Shown here: piece by piece, positions 25,030 through 37,073 of the stretch
Layout: each line of letters opens with the position of its first letter
Numbering within the stretch: the stretch's first letter is position 1
NCBI RefSeq assembly: GCF_017654505.1
Contig: NC_054534.1
Location: forward strand, 16,296,693-16,360,692
DNA length: 64,000 bases
From: Polyodon spathula
Taxonomy: Eukaryota; Chordata; Actinopteri; Acipenseriformes; Polyodontidae
Reading direction: 5' to 3'
Notes under the pieces: generated by a model
Database searches by the model: none
Told to the model about the DNA's origin: nothing
The model's input: only the letters and a program-made list of their open reading frames with translations
Made by a program: the position numbers and the translations under genes

Positions 25030-26578
25030 CAATTATAAAGTACATTTTATAATACACTTAAGTAAACACAGATTTCTACTACTATTTCTTTCAGCGTACA
25101 GTATAGTGATTAAGGCACTAGCCTAAATAGGGCTCTACGTTTAGATTTTTAACTACTGGCAACTCGGGCCACTGAGCTAGTGTTTTTATTGGCCTGGATG
25201 CAATTTTATCGGGCCCAATATATTTATACATTTTTTTTTATGATGGTTTTTAATTTCGGTATGTTTCTAACTGTGTATGGTAAACAAAGAGAGCCCACGT
25301 CTCAAAAGAAAGTGGCCTTTCAATATATGTTACTTCAGCCATTTAACATGTATATAACAAGTGCTAAAAGATGTACGGTAATCCAAACTTGGGTAACATT
25401 GAAATTAGAAAGGTAATTTAATGTTATGATTGAATATAAAGACATACTAAATACAACAATGCAGTAACTATAAGAAAAGGCAATATACTTTGAGTTAGAA
25501 AGGAATTATTAACCCTGGACTGTAGTTCAATGTAAAACATTTACTGTTGACTTTCAGTGAATGGATGGAGTAACGCAAACATTTGCACTGACCATTAAAA
25601 GTACAACCAGGTAGCCTTGTTTTGAATTATTTACAGTAATTTGAATTCGATTCATCTGATGTCAGTACTTTATGGCTAGTTGTAATTAGTAATGTTTAAC
25701 TATTGTAATGTTGGAATGTATTGTCCATTGTTTTGACCAGGTTACAATATTTACACTATTAAGATTATTTTATAACTATTATTTTTTAGAATTAAGCAGA
25801 TGTAGAATATTTGGGTTGCTATATGATAGGTGTTATTTTATTCTGAATACACTACAGCAAAAAATATTATTTGGTGGTTTGCGCAATATTATGCTACTGT
25901 TGCTTTAATTGGAAGAGCTACGTGCTGTGACGTTGCTGCTCATTGAGTTCGGCGTATTTTAATTCCGTAAACAAATGAAAAAACCTGTACCTAAGGAAGT
26001 AGGGTACAAAGCGAAGAAATCTCGTCATGGACATTGTTTGAACACTTTCTAAATTTTACATTACACTGTTTTGCTGTCTGCATGTGCACACGAATTTGCC
26101 TTTTACTCTTGGTAGCGTAAGGGACCAGAGTTCGGGTAATCGAAAACACAAAAAATGTTGCACCCTGTGTATTCAAATAGGAAGCTATTCGAAATGATCA
26201 TCAAAACGATATTCATAATACAAAATAATAACAATCCTACTCAGAGCGTTGTCACCAAACAAGGCTAAACATTACTTTTTTCCTCTGTCGTAATGAAGCC
26301 TCCACTCTAAATGTTCGTCTTCATATTTTTTCATAATTACATTCTTTATGATTTATTGATTTCAGCACTTCCCTTTTGGCTCATTGGTTGCTTTGTTGTA
26401 GAAAACCCGATTTGTAAAAGATTTGCCGCGGGAACGAGTACCAACACAACATAGTCCCAGATTCTGACTGTACAACAAATATGACGCACAGCGGGAAAGT
26501 TAGGATTAGTTCGTAGTTATGTTTTTGTAAATTAATTTTGAGCTTTTTGACACACTGGCCCATTTTCCTGAAACGGAA

Positions 26579-26649
<71 letters not shown>

Positions 26650-27183
26650 TAGTTAAATGTAACCGACCCAGTCGGGCCTGTGGTGCATCATAACTACTGG
26701 CCAAACTGCGCTCTCTACCGGCCCTGGGCCACCGGGCCATGGTTAATGTTGAACCCTGCTAAACATTTCTTTACTTGACATTGTTTCATATGAATTTTAA
26801 CTTTTTGAGTATTTCCGGTTTCTGAAAGGGAACTAAATTCTTACAGTTAATCAGAAAACAATGCATGCTATATATTCTCACAAGACCCTTCCACCCATGT
26901 TGTTTCTTTTCATTACACGCCACCTTCCCTTTCCCAACCTTGCATCAGGTTTCGCCTTGTTTTAGGCGATAGTCAGCTGCTGTGAGTGCTCTAACGGTCG
27001 AGACCAATGGGCCAGCCTTTTGCAGCAACTGCATTCTTGTAACAGAAAACCAATACAATCTTCTTACCAGTTTTTGTTTCCTGACTAAAATGGGAGATAA
27101 CCATTCAGATGCAATTGGAAGTTAAACAGTTCAAACCAGGTACACAGGTTTGTACCATTTGATTTTGATCTTGTGTTTGTCAG
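25030..27183. other. AT-rich stretch, no gene recognised
   Basis: Holds a long (TA)n tract (26582-26648). The stretch around 26660-26740 (GTCGGGCCTG, CCGGCCCTGGGCCACCGGGCC) is markedly GC-rich for this window but has no recognised function. Confidence 0.45.
26582..26648. repeat. (TA)n microsatellite
   Basis: About 33 uninterrupted TA units. Open frames of alternating Tyr-Ile across it are artefacts. Confidence 0.98.
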
Positions 27184-27274
27184 ATGTTTCCTGATGCTGG
27201 TAAAGAAATCATGGAGAGTAGAGTCTGGCATGGAGAGAAACATCACGCTGCTCTCCTGGGTCAGATGCTTGCAG
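27184..27274 (+). CDS. SHOC1: SHOC1 exon (phase 0 in, phase 1 out)
   Basis: Acceptor TTGTGTTTGTCAG and donor TTGCAG|GTAAAG. The 91-nt segment encodes a peptide ending VWHGEKHHAALLGQMLA and leaves one base, which with the next exon completes a Glu codon. The resulting ...LAEPQVQ junction resembles what I recall of vertebrate SHOC1 proteins. SHOC1 (formerly C9orf84) is the vertebrate counterpart of yeast Zip2: with SPO16 it binds branched DNA and stabilises crossover intermediates in meiotic prophase. Confidence 0.65.
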
Positions 27275-28191
27275 GTAAAGCAGTCCTGTAGGACATGATG
27301 TGTTAGAGTCTCATGGAATACGGGGAAGATTGTACCCATGTTGTAGTATTTGTTCAAGGCTAAATAACTTCAAATGCCATTTATTTGGTCACCTTTTCTT
27401 TACTTTTTATGACGTTTACAATCAGTCAGCATGGTTCTGAGTTCTGTCCAGTATTTAATTTTCTCTGTATCTGTGCATGAACAATAATAGTTGCCTGCTA
27501 AATTTTATGGTGACCTTGTCAGCTGTTATTTATTGTAAACAAATGTACAGCTCAGTATACTGGTGAAACTAGCAAATTAGTAGCCACAAGATTTACACTA
27601 CATAAATATGATTGGGACCACTGGGAGTGCAGTCTCACTGCACAATTTTAAATTGCTTGATTCGATTACCTTTTGGTTTTATATGCAACCAATACGCTTA
27701 ATGCAAGAAAGAACAAAAAAGAAACAAGCAATAGCACAACTAATAACTGATAGCCCTTTTGGAAATAACCACTGTACTAGAAAAATGTGCCACTTTAGAC
27801 CTCCTCTGCCATCTCATCTTTTTATTTTTATTTTATTCCCCTCTTCTACCAGTCCTTTTAGTATTCATGTCTTTGTTTTATGTTATTTATTTCTACTTAT
27901 TTATTTTCTTCTCTTTTTTAATTAGCAACACACCATTGCAAGCTTAATATCCCATTCATGGGTAATTAGCACTCACCCACTTCTTGACCATTAAGAGTTC
28001 ATTCACAGTCTGTCGGGGGTGGAGTCCTCACTCTAAAATAATGTTTATAGTAAATATCAAACCATTCCAACATTTGGAGATATTGAGAGACATCTAGCCT
28101 ACAGACCTTTCAGGTCTATTGTAACTGAATGAACAGTGCATTAGAAAGTATTGAAAGTGTCTGAAAAGATGGCTGGCAGAGACTCAACATA

Positions 28192-29664
28192 CAGTGGTTT
28201 GCAGAAGTATTCATCCCACTGCAAAGTTTTCACATTTTGTTGGCACCTGAGCGTACTCCACGACACTTTAAAATTAGACTTTACATGTAGAATCTACTGC
28301 ATCCCTAAATCAACTCAGGTGCAAATTATTTGTTTGGAAGGTCACAATTAGTGAAATGGTTTCAGCCTGTGTGTACTCAAAATGGTTTAAATTGTAGATC
28401 CCTCAGGTATATAAAGACTTTCAAGCTTTCAAACTCACATAGTGATCCAGCAAAGAAACCATGAAGACCAAGGAGCTTTCAGAACAAGTCAGGGATAAAG
28501 TGGTAAAGAGGCACAGAGCAGAAGAAGGGTACAAGAAAATTTCAAAGGTGCTGATTATCTCTCTCAGCACAGTGAAGTCCATCATTAAGAAGTGGAAGAT
28601 ACATCATACCACCCAGACACTACCCAGATCAGTTTGTCCTCCCAAACTGAGCAACTGGGCAAGCAGGAAACTGGTTTGGGATGTAACTCTGAAGGCAACA
28701 ATGACCTTGAGAGGTCTGCAAAGTTCTGCATTTGAGATGGGAGTCAGTGTTCACACATTAAGCTGGTCCCTACACAAAGCTGGCCTGTATGGACTGGTGG
28801 CAAGAAAGAAGCCATTACTTAAAAAGCATCATCTTAAAGCACAGATGGAGTTTGAAAAAATGCGTGTAGACGATAATGCAGACATGTGGAAAAAGGTTTT
28901 GTCGTCAGGTGAGACACACATTGAACCTTTCGGTCTAAATTCCAAGCGTTGCATCTGGCGCAAGTCCAACACTGCACATCACCCAGTCAGTGCCATCCCA
29001 GCTGTCAAGCATGGTGGTGGCAGCATCATGTTAGGGACTGGTAAGCTTGTCAGGATAGAGGGGAGAATGGATGGTGCAAAGTACAGGTGAATCCTTGAGG
29101 AAACCCTGCCTGAGTCAGCCAAGACTTTGTAACTGGGGAGGAAATTCACATTTCAGCAGGATAATGACCCAAAGCCAAAGCCACACTGGAGTGGTTGAAC
29201 AAGAAGAGAATTAATGTTCTTGAGTGGCCCAGTCAAAGTCCTGACTTGAATCCAATCGGAAATTTATGGTGAGACTTGACGGTTGCAATCCATCGACGAT
29301 CCCCAACAAACTTATCAGAACTGAAGCAATTTTCCTGTGAAGAATGGGCAAAGATTTCACCATCCTACTGTGCAAAGCTAGTAGAGACCTATCCAAAACG
29401 ACTCATAGCAGTGGTTGCTGCAAAAGAAGCTTAACCAAGTACTGACTTAAAGGGCTGAATACTTGTGCAACCAGTAAATTTCATTTTGTACATTTTCTTT
29501 ACAAGTTTTGCTCACACATTAACCTCCTCCTCATATAACAGTGTTCAGTTTAACCACTACAGCTTTGAATGAAAAAGTTAGTTTGAAAAACTGAACACAC
29601 AGTATTTGTAATTCAACAAAATGTGACATTATTGGTACAGGGTGAATACTTCTTCAAAACACTG
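28192..29664 (+). mobile_element. Tc1/mariner element in SHOC1 intron
   Basis: TA flanks both ends. The left terminus reads CAGTGGTTTGCAGAAGTATT and the right terminus reads GAATACTTCTTCAAAACACTG, roughly its inverse. Length about 1.47 kb. It sits between the SHOC1 exons at 27184-27274 and 29920-30156, in the same orientation as the gene. Confidence 0.93.
28461..29433 (+). pseudogene. Tc1 transposase, inactive
   Basis: The N-terminal part is intact (MKTKELSEQVRDKVVKRH, two helix-turn-helix units). The catalytic part is damaged at each key place. The first acidic site reads SSGETH where active relatives have SDET. A short in-frame deletion removes the WGCFS segment after SIMLG. A stop follows YR at 29090. 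The FQQDNDPK segment is present but in a decayed frame. The last acidic site reads NPIGNLW where relatives have NPIENLW. The copy cannot transpose itself. Confidence 0.92.
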
Positions 29665-29919
29665 TATTTCTCACTATTGGTAAGAAACATCACACTTTCA
29701 CTGCTAACACTAAAGTTGTGACTGCCAATGAAAAATGTACCGTAAGCTACCTCCAACACAGGTGACACTGTTCAAACACTTTAATTGGCCATACGATTAA
29801 CCTTTGCATAATTTTTTGTTGCCTTTTTTACTTCATATTGTGTTTAACCTTCATTGTTAATCCAGTTACAATACATTCATATCAGTTGAAGAATGTGTCT
29901 TTGTGCTCCTGTTACGCAG

Positions 29920-30156
29920 AACCTCAAGTCCAGAAGTCCAGTTTGCAGTGCCATCCTGCTACAGATGTCTTCCAGATGATGGGTGTTGAGCCAGACCCTT
30001 CAGTAAATGTAACTGTAGAAAGACTTGTCTATAAACACTTAAACCCAGATGAGCCAAGCCTCTTGGAGATGCTGAACACAGATGCACATAGTGCAGCAGA
30101 ACTCCCACCAGCTAAAGCAGAAACATTTTCTACCCTCACCTTGATCCAATTAGGCA
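29920..30156 (+). CDS. SHOC1: SHOC1 exon (phase 1 in, phase 1 out)
   Basis: Acceptor CTGTTACGCAG and donor GGCA|GTAAGT enclose 237 nt, exactly 79 codons. The peptide contains PATDVFQMMGVEPDPSVNV, then ERLVYKHLNPDEPSLLEML. It is open throughout, joins in frame to 27274 and to 30615, and belongs to the middle part of the protein before the catalytic-like domain. Confidence 0.75.
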
Positions 30157-30614
30157 GTAAGTTTCTAGATCATCTTCTTTGATAGCAAAGCTGGGCCTAC
30201 TGACTTTTTAATAATCATTAAAAAGAAGTAAAGGAGGATAAAGGCACCATAAGCATTCTAAGCACTAGAACTAAAAGGTCAATATAATTACAGATGTTTG
30301 CTTTGTGTACTTTAGGTCCTGAAACATTTGTGTTTTACTTTTAAATGCAAAATTCTTCTTTTACATGGACTTTGTATCTACTTTTTCATGACAAGATTTT
30401 GTATGTTTTAATGATTTGAAAATTAACGGAAGAGTAAAACACCTTTTAATTTAAGGTGAACAAGAGCGCGTTTTCAATGTATTGTACATTTAGATGGCAC
30501 TAGCTGAAATGTGTGTCTTTCACTTAGTTTCTTGTAGCTTACAATTCTGGTTGAGCATGTTGAAGTTTTAGATGATTAAACTTTAAATTTTTTACTGTTT
30601 GTTTCATTCTGCAG

Positions 30615-30644
30615 ATATTTTGACAAATTCCAGCATGGACGCAG
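30615..30644 (+). CDS. SHOC1: SHOC1 micro-exon (phase 1 in, phase 1 out)
   Basis: A 30-nt segment between TTCTGCAG and GCAG|GTCAGC, encoding ILTNSSMDA after the joined codon. Length and phase fit both neighbours. Small size makes it less certain by itself. Confidence 0.6.
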
Positions 30645-30747
30645 GTCAGCATCATGCTTCCTTTATAAAAACTGGATATTTAAAATGTTCTATCTGTCCT
30701 GTGCTTTTTAACAAGGATTCATAAAACATAACCTTTCTTCATTTCAG

Positions 30748-30882
30748 AATACCGTAGACGCTGTGCCACACCTCCTGAAAATAAACTCAAATCCATTCTT
30801 AAAGACTTAAAAAATAAAAATGAGACCAATGTTCAAAATAATATTCAGAAAGCACAACATACAGCTGCTGACGTCCCTGCAA
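30748..30882 (+). CDS. SHOC1: SHOC1 exon (phase 1 in), probable read-on into a stop
   Basis: After a CATTTCAG acceptor, 135 nt are open to a GCAA|GTAAGA donor in phase 1. The peptide has YRRRCATPPENKLKSILKDL. Downstream the same frame stays open through the donor to a TAA at 30975, then again from 30978 to 31166. The original exon may therefore have been one long exon that now carries stops; see the next entry. Confidence 0.65.
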
Positions 30883-30977
30883 GTAAGACTTCTCAGGTCA
30901 GAAGCAGTACCAGCAGTGAGATTTACAAAAACCAAACAAGTGCTGGAAGGAATAGGAGGTCTTCCAGTGCAGCCTAA

Positions 30978-31166
30978 AAATGTCTCATTATCGGCAGGTC
31001 TGAAAAAGACATAAAAGGCCCCTGCAACAAGGGCACAGAATGGAGACCACAGCAGGAGGATTTGGATCCGCTCGCCAACTTCATAATGCTGAGATCCAAG
31101 CTGACAAATGCAGTTGCTGCTCCTCCCAAAGCCAAAAGCAAGAATGAGAGTCAAACCAAAGCCCAT
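30978..31166 (+). pseudogene. SHOC1: SHOC1 segment with the DLDPL motif, bounded by stops
   Basis: This is the same reading frame as 30748-30882, bounded by TAA at 30975-30977 and TAA at 31167-31169. It contains EDLDPLANFIMLRSK, which I recognise as a motif of vertebrate SHOC1, so the segment should be coding in an intact gene. No acceptor or donor gives a clean in-frame connection to either neighbour: the only nearby acceptor (GGCAG at 30997) would need a phase-2 donor upstream, and I see none. Direct reading suggests pseudogenisation. An unannotated splice pattern or sequencing error is the alternative. Confidence 0.6.
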
Positions 31167-31730
31167 TAACTTTTTACACACAGGAGCTCTATAAAGATTG
31201 ATGAGGAGCTACTGGCCTCTGGAGGACAAATGCCAGCCCTGCAGATGTCCGTATGAGCTCATTGGGCACCTGGCCAGTAGGGGCTGCTGTAGCCTGTTGA
31301 GAAACAGTCCCTGACGATTTTGCCTCCCTAACCCCCACAGCCAGTGTCAATGCTAATGTGCTGATCCCTGTGGAATCCCAAGTGAAGATCAGCAACTTCA
31401 CACAACCAAGAACATGTATTTGTGATCCTTTCACTGTATGACTCACCCTGCACACCACACATGCTTTTACCGGGTGAGCCACTTAAGGATTACACAGTGC
31501 TATTTTTTATTAGGAAAATAAAGCATTGTCACTTATCTTTTATCAACCACACACACTTCTTCAGTTTTTATCAACACCTACGTCTTGGAACATCTTACAC
31601 GGTGTATACTTTATAGTCCATCATACTAGGATCCATTATAAGTGGAATGCACCTAGAGTATGTCATGAACCAATTTCAAAATGTGTCAGCTTTGAAAAAA
31701 TAAGCTGTAAAATGTGATTTTCTTTTAAAG

Positions 31731-31859
31731 ATACAAAGGTAGAAGATATGTTTGCCTGTGCAACCCCCAAAGAAGTAGGCTCTGCTGCCAGGCCTGTGAT
31801 ACCAGAGAAAACCAAGACAGAAACGAGGAACACTGCTGTGATTGAGGTCCAAGCATCAG
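31731..31859 (+). CDS. SHOC1: SHOC1 exon (phase 1 in, phase 1 out)
   Basis: Acceptor TTTTCTTTTAAAG and donor GCATCAG|GTATCA enclose 129 nt, 43 codons. The peptide (KVEDMFACATPKEVGSAAR and then VIEVQAS) links in frame to the next exon, giving VQASESQYRAY. It is open throughout. Confidence 0.7.
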
Positions 31860-32302
31860 GTATCAGATTTAACACAATCGAATATATATTCATCAGACAT
31901 GCTTACTGTGAATTATAGCTTGAACTCACGATTGTTACTATTATATCCCCAACAAATCCACATACATTCAAAATGTAGTGTTTTATTTGTTTTGTTTTTA
32001 CTTTATTATCTTGGTCAAGACTTAATTAATCAAATTGACTTCATTTTTAAGTATAACAAAAACATACCTATAGTTGCACACATTTTTTAGGTCAGTGTCA
32101 GTTAACAATTGTATTTTAATGAATATGAAACTAACCATATGCCAAAATATTCCAAATGTACCCCATCAGATTGTGAGGGGCTTTCACAGTATTTGAATTG
32201 TGGTGACCTTTTAGCGTGTTTAGTTTGCAGAGATTCATAAGGTTTGATTAATAATAATTTGTTTTTTGAAAAAGCTTTGTTTCTATTTTTGTGTTTTGAC
32301 AG

Positions 32303-32484
32303 AGAGCCAATACAGAGCCTACTGTCTACTTCAAGATATTGTATCCCCTGTTCTCTTTAGTTCAAAAGAACTGGGCATATCTGCTGCTGTCTTGGGGGAC
32401 TTTGCTACTCTGACTTTTGACCAAACTCGGTTCTTGTTGAAACGGCAGGAAAAAGTGGTGCCACCACTTTTGTTCACTCACTAG
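32303..32484 (+). CDS. SHOC1: SHOC1 exon, donor not found
   Basis: Starts after TGTTTTGACAG in phase 1 and encodes SQYRAYCLLQDIVSPVLFSS, then GDFATLTFDQTRFLLKRQEKVV. The F.LKRQEKVV ending resembles the conserved SHOC1 sequence near an exon end. After EKVV the frame runs PPLLFTH and stops at 32482-32484. The next exon (33029) needs a phase-1 donor, but every GT in this stretch falls in phase 0 or 2. Either the donor has mutated or there is an unseen exon between. Confidence 0.7.
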
Positions 32485-33028
32485 TGATATTTTGTTATAG
32501 TTACTTAATCAAGGTTTCAAGGTTTACATGCATGTAGACAGCAAATACTTGATGGAACAGTGAACTGTGGTTTCTGTGTAAATTATCAGCTCAACTATGT
32601 ACAGTATCTTCAGTGTTGTCTACATTGTATTTTGTATCAATGTCTTGAGATTATGGAATATAGAAAGCTCTTTCTAAGACAGCTATTTTAGTTTTTTGAA
32701 AAACTATAATAAAATAATTAATTACCAGCAATATGAGCAGTCAGGCTCCCGCTAAACTGATCTTAATTGCTCTTAACTGATCAGACTTTTACTAGGTTAT
32801 CCAACTAGGAATCAGTCTCATCTGACTAGGTTGATTTACCTGTTGAAAGAGATCTTGACAACCATTAAGGGAAAGCCGTTCACCTTGATGCTCACTTTGC
32901 TGGCACATGATTATTTTATTATACTATTCCAGGTACATCCATATGTGATGTAAAACAAAATATTTGATGCAGAATGACCCCTCTGTTTATGTATAACAAT
33001 GATGATAATAAAAAAATTGGTCTTGCAG

Positions 33029-33136
33029 GTAAACCAAGTGAAAAAGACGTAACGATGTATAAGCACGCCACTGTGGTGCATCTTTTGGTGACAGTTCGAG
33101 ACCTGTTGCTTATGTGTGACCTTAACACAGCTGTAG
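33029..33136 (+). CDS. SHOC1: SHOC1 exon (phase 1 in, phase 1 out)
   Basis: Acceptor TTGGTCTTGCAG and donor CTGTAG|GTCAGT enclose 108 nt. The peptide [20 protein letters not shown], then [13 protein letters not shown], is open and joins in frame to [10 protein letters not shown] in the next exon. Confidence 0.72.
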
Positions 33137-33439
33137 GTCAGTGTTAAAACCAATATATTTCTTAACTTTTCAGTATATATTTACAGTAAGCACAGTGTAA
33201 ATAATTACAATGTAATGGCCTTCATTTAGGACTGTTTTATATCTGTGTTTGTATGTGAGTTTTGCCAATGTGTCTTTTTTGTGATTGTGCTGGCTGGCTG
33301 GAAATGTAACTTTTTTTTTTTTGTTCAGTGGTCATTAAGAGGGAATGCTATGAATTTTGAGGTAAGGCTATCAAAAATAAGCCTAAATGTGTAACTCTTT
33401 AAAAAAAAAACATTGGGGGGGTACTATAAATAAGTTCAA

Positions 33440-33890
33440 GTTTAAGTTATTTTTAGCTATTTTTGAGTTTTATGTAAATCGTTTTTTTTTCCGGGGCTTT
33501 CATTTTTGGTATACAGTATGAAATTACCGTTTTTCAGTTACTTTCCAAAATGCTTGAGCATGTTTTTTTTCAGTTAATCTGTATAGTAGTAACTTGACAG
33601 TACTTGCACCTTTAGTTGTACCTTCTTTTGTTTGCTGTCTTCCACAACAAAATCCCTATGGTCACAGGCACATTTTTCTGGGGTTTTTGTGTGTTGGCAT
33701 TATTGTACATTTCGCCAGAATTCTGTTTTAAATCATCCATATCTTAACTAATACAGCTTTAAATCCCGCTAACAAGCCCTCATTCCTGATTGTAACCTCA
33801 TTTTAAATCATGCACGGAGTCTCCAATAGAAATGTAGGAATGTGCTGTCACTCAGTAGTTGGGGCGGGTTTAAAGTATTCAGAACGAATC
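33440..33890. repeat. Interspersed repeat of unknown family, copy 1
   Basis: Matches 54290-54735 in the same orientation along about 450 bp: GAGTTTTATGTAAATCGTT, GGGGCTTTC, TTACTTTCCAAAATGCTTGA, GACAGTACTTGCAC, GCTGTCTTCCACAAC, AATCCCTATGGTCAC and GTGCTGTCACTCAGTAGTTG occur in the same order. No open frame. It lies in a SHOC1 intron. Confidence 0.85.
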
Positions 33891-36493
33891 AATGATAGAT
33901 GCAGTCAGTAACGTGGGACATTGCCCAGCAGCACTGGGAAATGTATTTATTATTATTTTTGCAGTAGGTTTAATTTTTTCATGGGAAAAGGGTAAAGTCA
34001 ATGTGAATTGATTAACCATTTCCACAGTTTTTCCAGTGTTTATTGGCTATCCACCACTTTCATTTTTTTGTATTGGGGGGTGGGACGGGGGGTGAGGGGT
34101 TATCGGTTAAAACCAAAAATCAGAAGCCCTAATCATAGTGTGTTTTAAATAAACACAACATACATTTAAATCAATACTAACCATAACAAAACACTAGTTT
34201 TTACAAAAACACAATAAATACACCCATTTTAAAATAAGCAATACATTTAAACAGCAGGGCTTTGCCCTGCCCCCTAGTCATGTGCACGGCTTTCCCTCCA
34301 CCCTGCCACACAATTGTTGATTCTTTTTGAGCTGAAACTTTAAAACCCTTTAAGGGAAGTGTATACTGTCAAATTAGGCGATTAAAATATTACAAGGAAC
34401 TGCAGGGAATCCACATGACCCAGATACTGCCGTCACAAGGTCTCGTGGCTATCTGAGGCATGTTTTTTTTTAGTTTTTATGTCAGACAGTTTTTATGTTG
34501 TGAAAGATGTGAATTATGAGGGGTTGTACGTAATAGCGGAAGCAGGAAGACTCAGGAGATGCACAAACTAAATAAACAACATGATCAAAATAAAAAAGGT
34601 ACTGGCCCTTTGAACAGGGTCAGGAGTTTCCAATTGTCGCCAAAGCTGAGAACAGTGACTATAAGATTCTGTACTGAACCAGCTCTATGGCCAAAAGTTT
34701 TGAATCGCCTAGAATTTTAGGATTGAGACCTCATTACAAATATCTATATATGAACATAATTTAGATATTTTATGTAATAGCATGTAATCAAAGAAACTAC
34801 AAAATGATATTGTACAAGAAGCCATACTAGTAGTACAGTATTTCATTTTTTTATTTTTTTAATTTATCAGTTTTTCATTAAGTATATGGAAAACTAGAAA
34901 GTGGTTTGTAATTCAGTATGTTAACGTAACATTATTCAGCAGGTTTCATTTAACTTTATGAAGCAGCATTTGTTAATTCTGTAGGGTGAGGCAAACCTTT
35001 TGGCCATAGCTGTAGCTGATACACAGTTTTTTCTTTTTATTTATTTATTTTTTAAATAAAAGTCCTGTAATATATGTTTTATGTAATTGCTGTGTACAGC
35101 ACAGTTTTTGAAGAGTAAACATCAGAAATTCAAAGTAATGAGAAATCACAATAAATAGATCTTCAGTTCCCTGTGAGTTTGTCATAACAACATTGAGAAC
35201 CATTATCATAAAACTTGTACGTTTGTTACAGTAAGCTTTATAGATCATTGTTAAGGAGACACAGAGGTAACGAAAATCGTGAATTTGGAAATGGATTTGG
35301 TTTGGTGCTGCCTTTATATCCTTAAATGCAATACAAATAAGCAAGTATCTGTGAATTGTTTGGTTGTGTATCCACACTGCATTTACGTGTAGCTATGTAG
35401 GTCAGCGAATGAGATTTGTATTTTGTAGCTGAGCGAGCATGTAAATGAACACAAATCGTATGTTACTGTAACTCTTGGTTGTGATCTTCACATACATACA
35501 GCGCATGTTAATTTATTTTTTTAAACAAAAGTGGGCTTGCAACTTCAAAATACGTTAATTACTACTTACATTGTATTTCTTGAAACTTTTTTTCATACAA
35601 TGTAGTGTACCTAAGTAGTCTGTTGAAAATACTCACTTTCTCTAAAACTAAACATTGCTAAACAAAATACTTCAGTCTGCCATTGAACATATATATTTTT
35701 TTTTAATTTCCTGCAAACTGTAGTTAAAATGAGAGTTTTATCTGTTTTGTAGTCTTTTTTTCTGATCTTTGTGATGCCCCGCTTCTTGGACACAGTGCCT
35801 GTCTGTGTGATTTGACTTTTTAACTTTTTTGTTATTCTTACCAAGGGTCAGTGCTCTGTAGGCTACTCATAAACAACCAATTTAAACATCTTGTTCTTAT
35901 TATTGAAGAACATACAAAGTTTCATTTTTTGGTAATAAAAACAATTATTTGACATGCTGTTTTATATATATATGTATATGTACATTTACGTCGGCCGTGC
36001 ACAGAGAAATAGGAACACAATGTATTTCAAACACCGTCTGTTTCGCTACACAGCCGATGTGAAAGCCTGCATCGTACAGTATTCTAAAAATAAAAATTAA
36101 AAAAAGAATGTTACGTTGGTGTGAAAGGACCTTTAACTAAGTTTTGTAAGATTTAAACTTGCCAGCAGTCAAAAGCAATATTCTTTATATTGATGGTTTT
36201 GGTGTACTATTTAAAAGCTCTTGTGTGTTGAAGTAGCTAAACCTACATTATTTGGTGGCCTTTCTGTGACCTGTCCTTGAGTTTATGTTTTTTTTCACCG
36301 CAACTCGCCCGTGAAATGTACTAAAAGTCATCGTGCCAAAATCACATCCTTAATCATTGTGTTTACTGTATTTTTATTTATTTTTTATTGTTACGCAAGC
36401 TGTTATTCAAACACATTTGTGTAATCTATTCTGATCACATATGAGACTACTTATTCTGTTGACTTTTTTTTCCCCTGAATCTGTTTATTACAG
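33891..36493. other. SHOC1 intron, AT-rich
   Basis: Besides the repeat at 33440-33890 and the MITE at 34677-35015 nothing is recognised. Short open frames on the minus strand (35045-35377, 35611-35844) have no motifs. Confidence 0.45.
34677..35015. mobile_element. Tc1-type MITE
   Basis: About 340 bp with inverted ends: CTATGGCCAAAAGTTTTG at 34685-34702 and CAAACCTTTTGGCCATAG at 34992-35009, differing at one position. There is no coding capacity. The right half is homologous to bases 1-130 of the window. Confidence 0.85.
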
Positions 36494-36688
36494 ACTATCT
36501 GGCAAGAGCCAAAGAAATGTATGTCAGCACACTGGGGTCTTGTTTGGATGACCTCTGGAAAAGACTGAGGGTCGTGCAGTACATCAGCCAGAAGAATGAG
36601 GAAGCCAACCCTAAAATAGCAGAGCTCCAGCGGAAGATGTTGGCATGGATACAAAGAAACCATTCTCGGGAGCAGAGTCATAAAGTAG
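36494..36688 (+). CDS. SHOC1: SHOC1 exon (phase 1 in, phase 1 out)
   Basis: Acceptor TTTATTACAG, and donor GTAG|GTCTCT in phase 1. Exactly 65 codons: [20 protein letters not shown], then [20 protein letters not shown], then [17 protein letters not shown]. This is a strongly recognisable SHOC1 segment just before the XPF-like region. In intact SHOC1 several further exons for the XPF-like domain follow. Here only about 0.85 kb separates it from the apparent last exon. Confidence 0.8.
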
Positions 36689-37073
36689 GTCTCTAAACCC
36701 AGCTTCTATTCTCTGAAGGCTGGAAATCTTTTGAACATTAGGAATCATGAAGATAAAAGCAGGTGAGCAAGGATGAGTTAAAATTGTAGACAAAGCCTAT
36801 ACTAGCATTGTCTCATTTTTCCCCCTAAACTATGTCACCTTTACAACAGAAACCATAGTTTGGCAGCAGACAGTACAAAAGTATAAAGGCAACCAGTTTA
36901 TTACAGGAGTCATGTTTCACACTACACTAAAATATGTGTGTGTGCTGTAGTTTAGTCTTCCATGCACTGTAATTTGTTAAAGAACAGACCTTGTTGACAG
37001 ACTAACAGTTGTGCACTATAGATTACATATTCCTTTTGCACACTAACTCAAAATTGAGGGTTTCCAGACTTAT

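Noticed and set aside
26582..26740. Minus-strand open frame with an alternating Tyr-Ile run
   Set aside because: It is simply the translation of the TA microsatellite. The same holds for frames over 48865-48940 and 55100-55161.
27608..27947. Hydrophobic plus-strand open frames suggestive of a membrane protein
   Set aside because: They arise from a T-rich tract (TTTATTTTTATTTTATT-like). No splice sites or homology.
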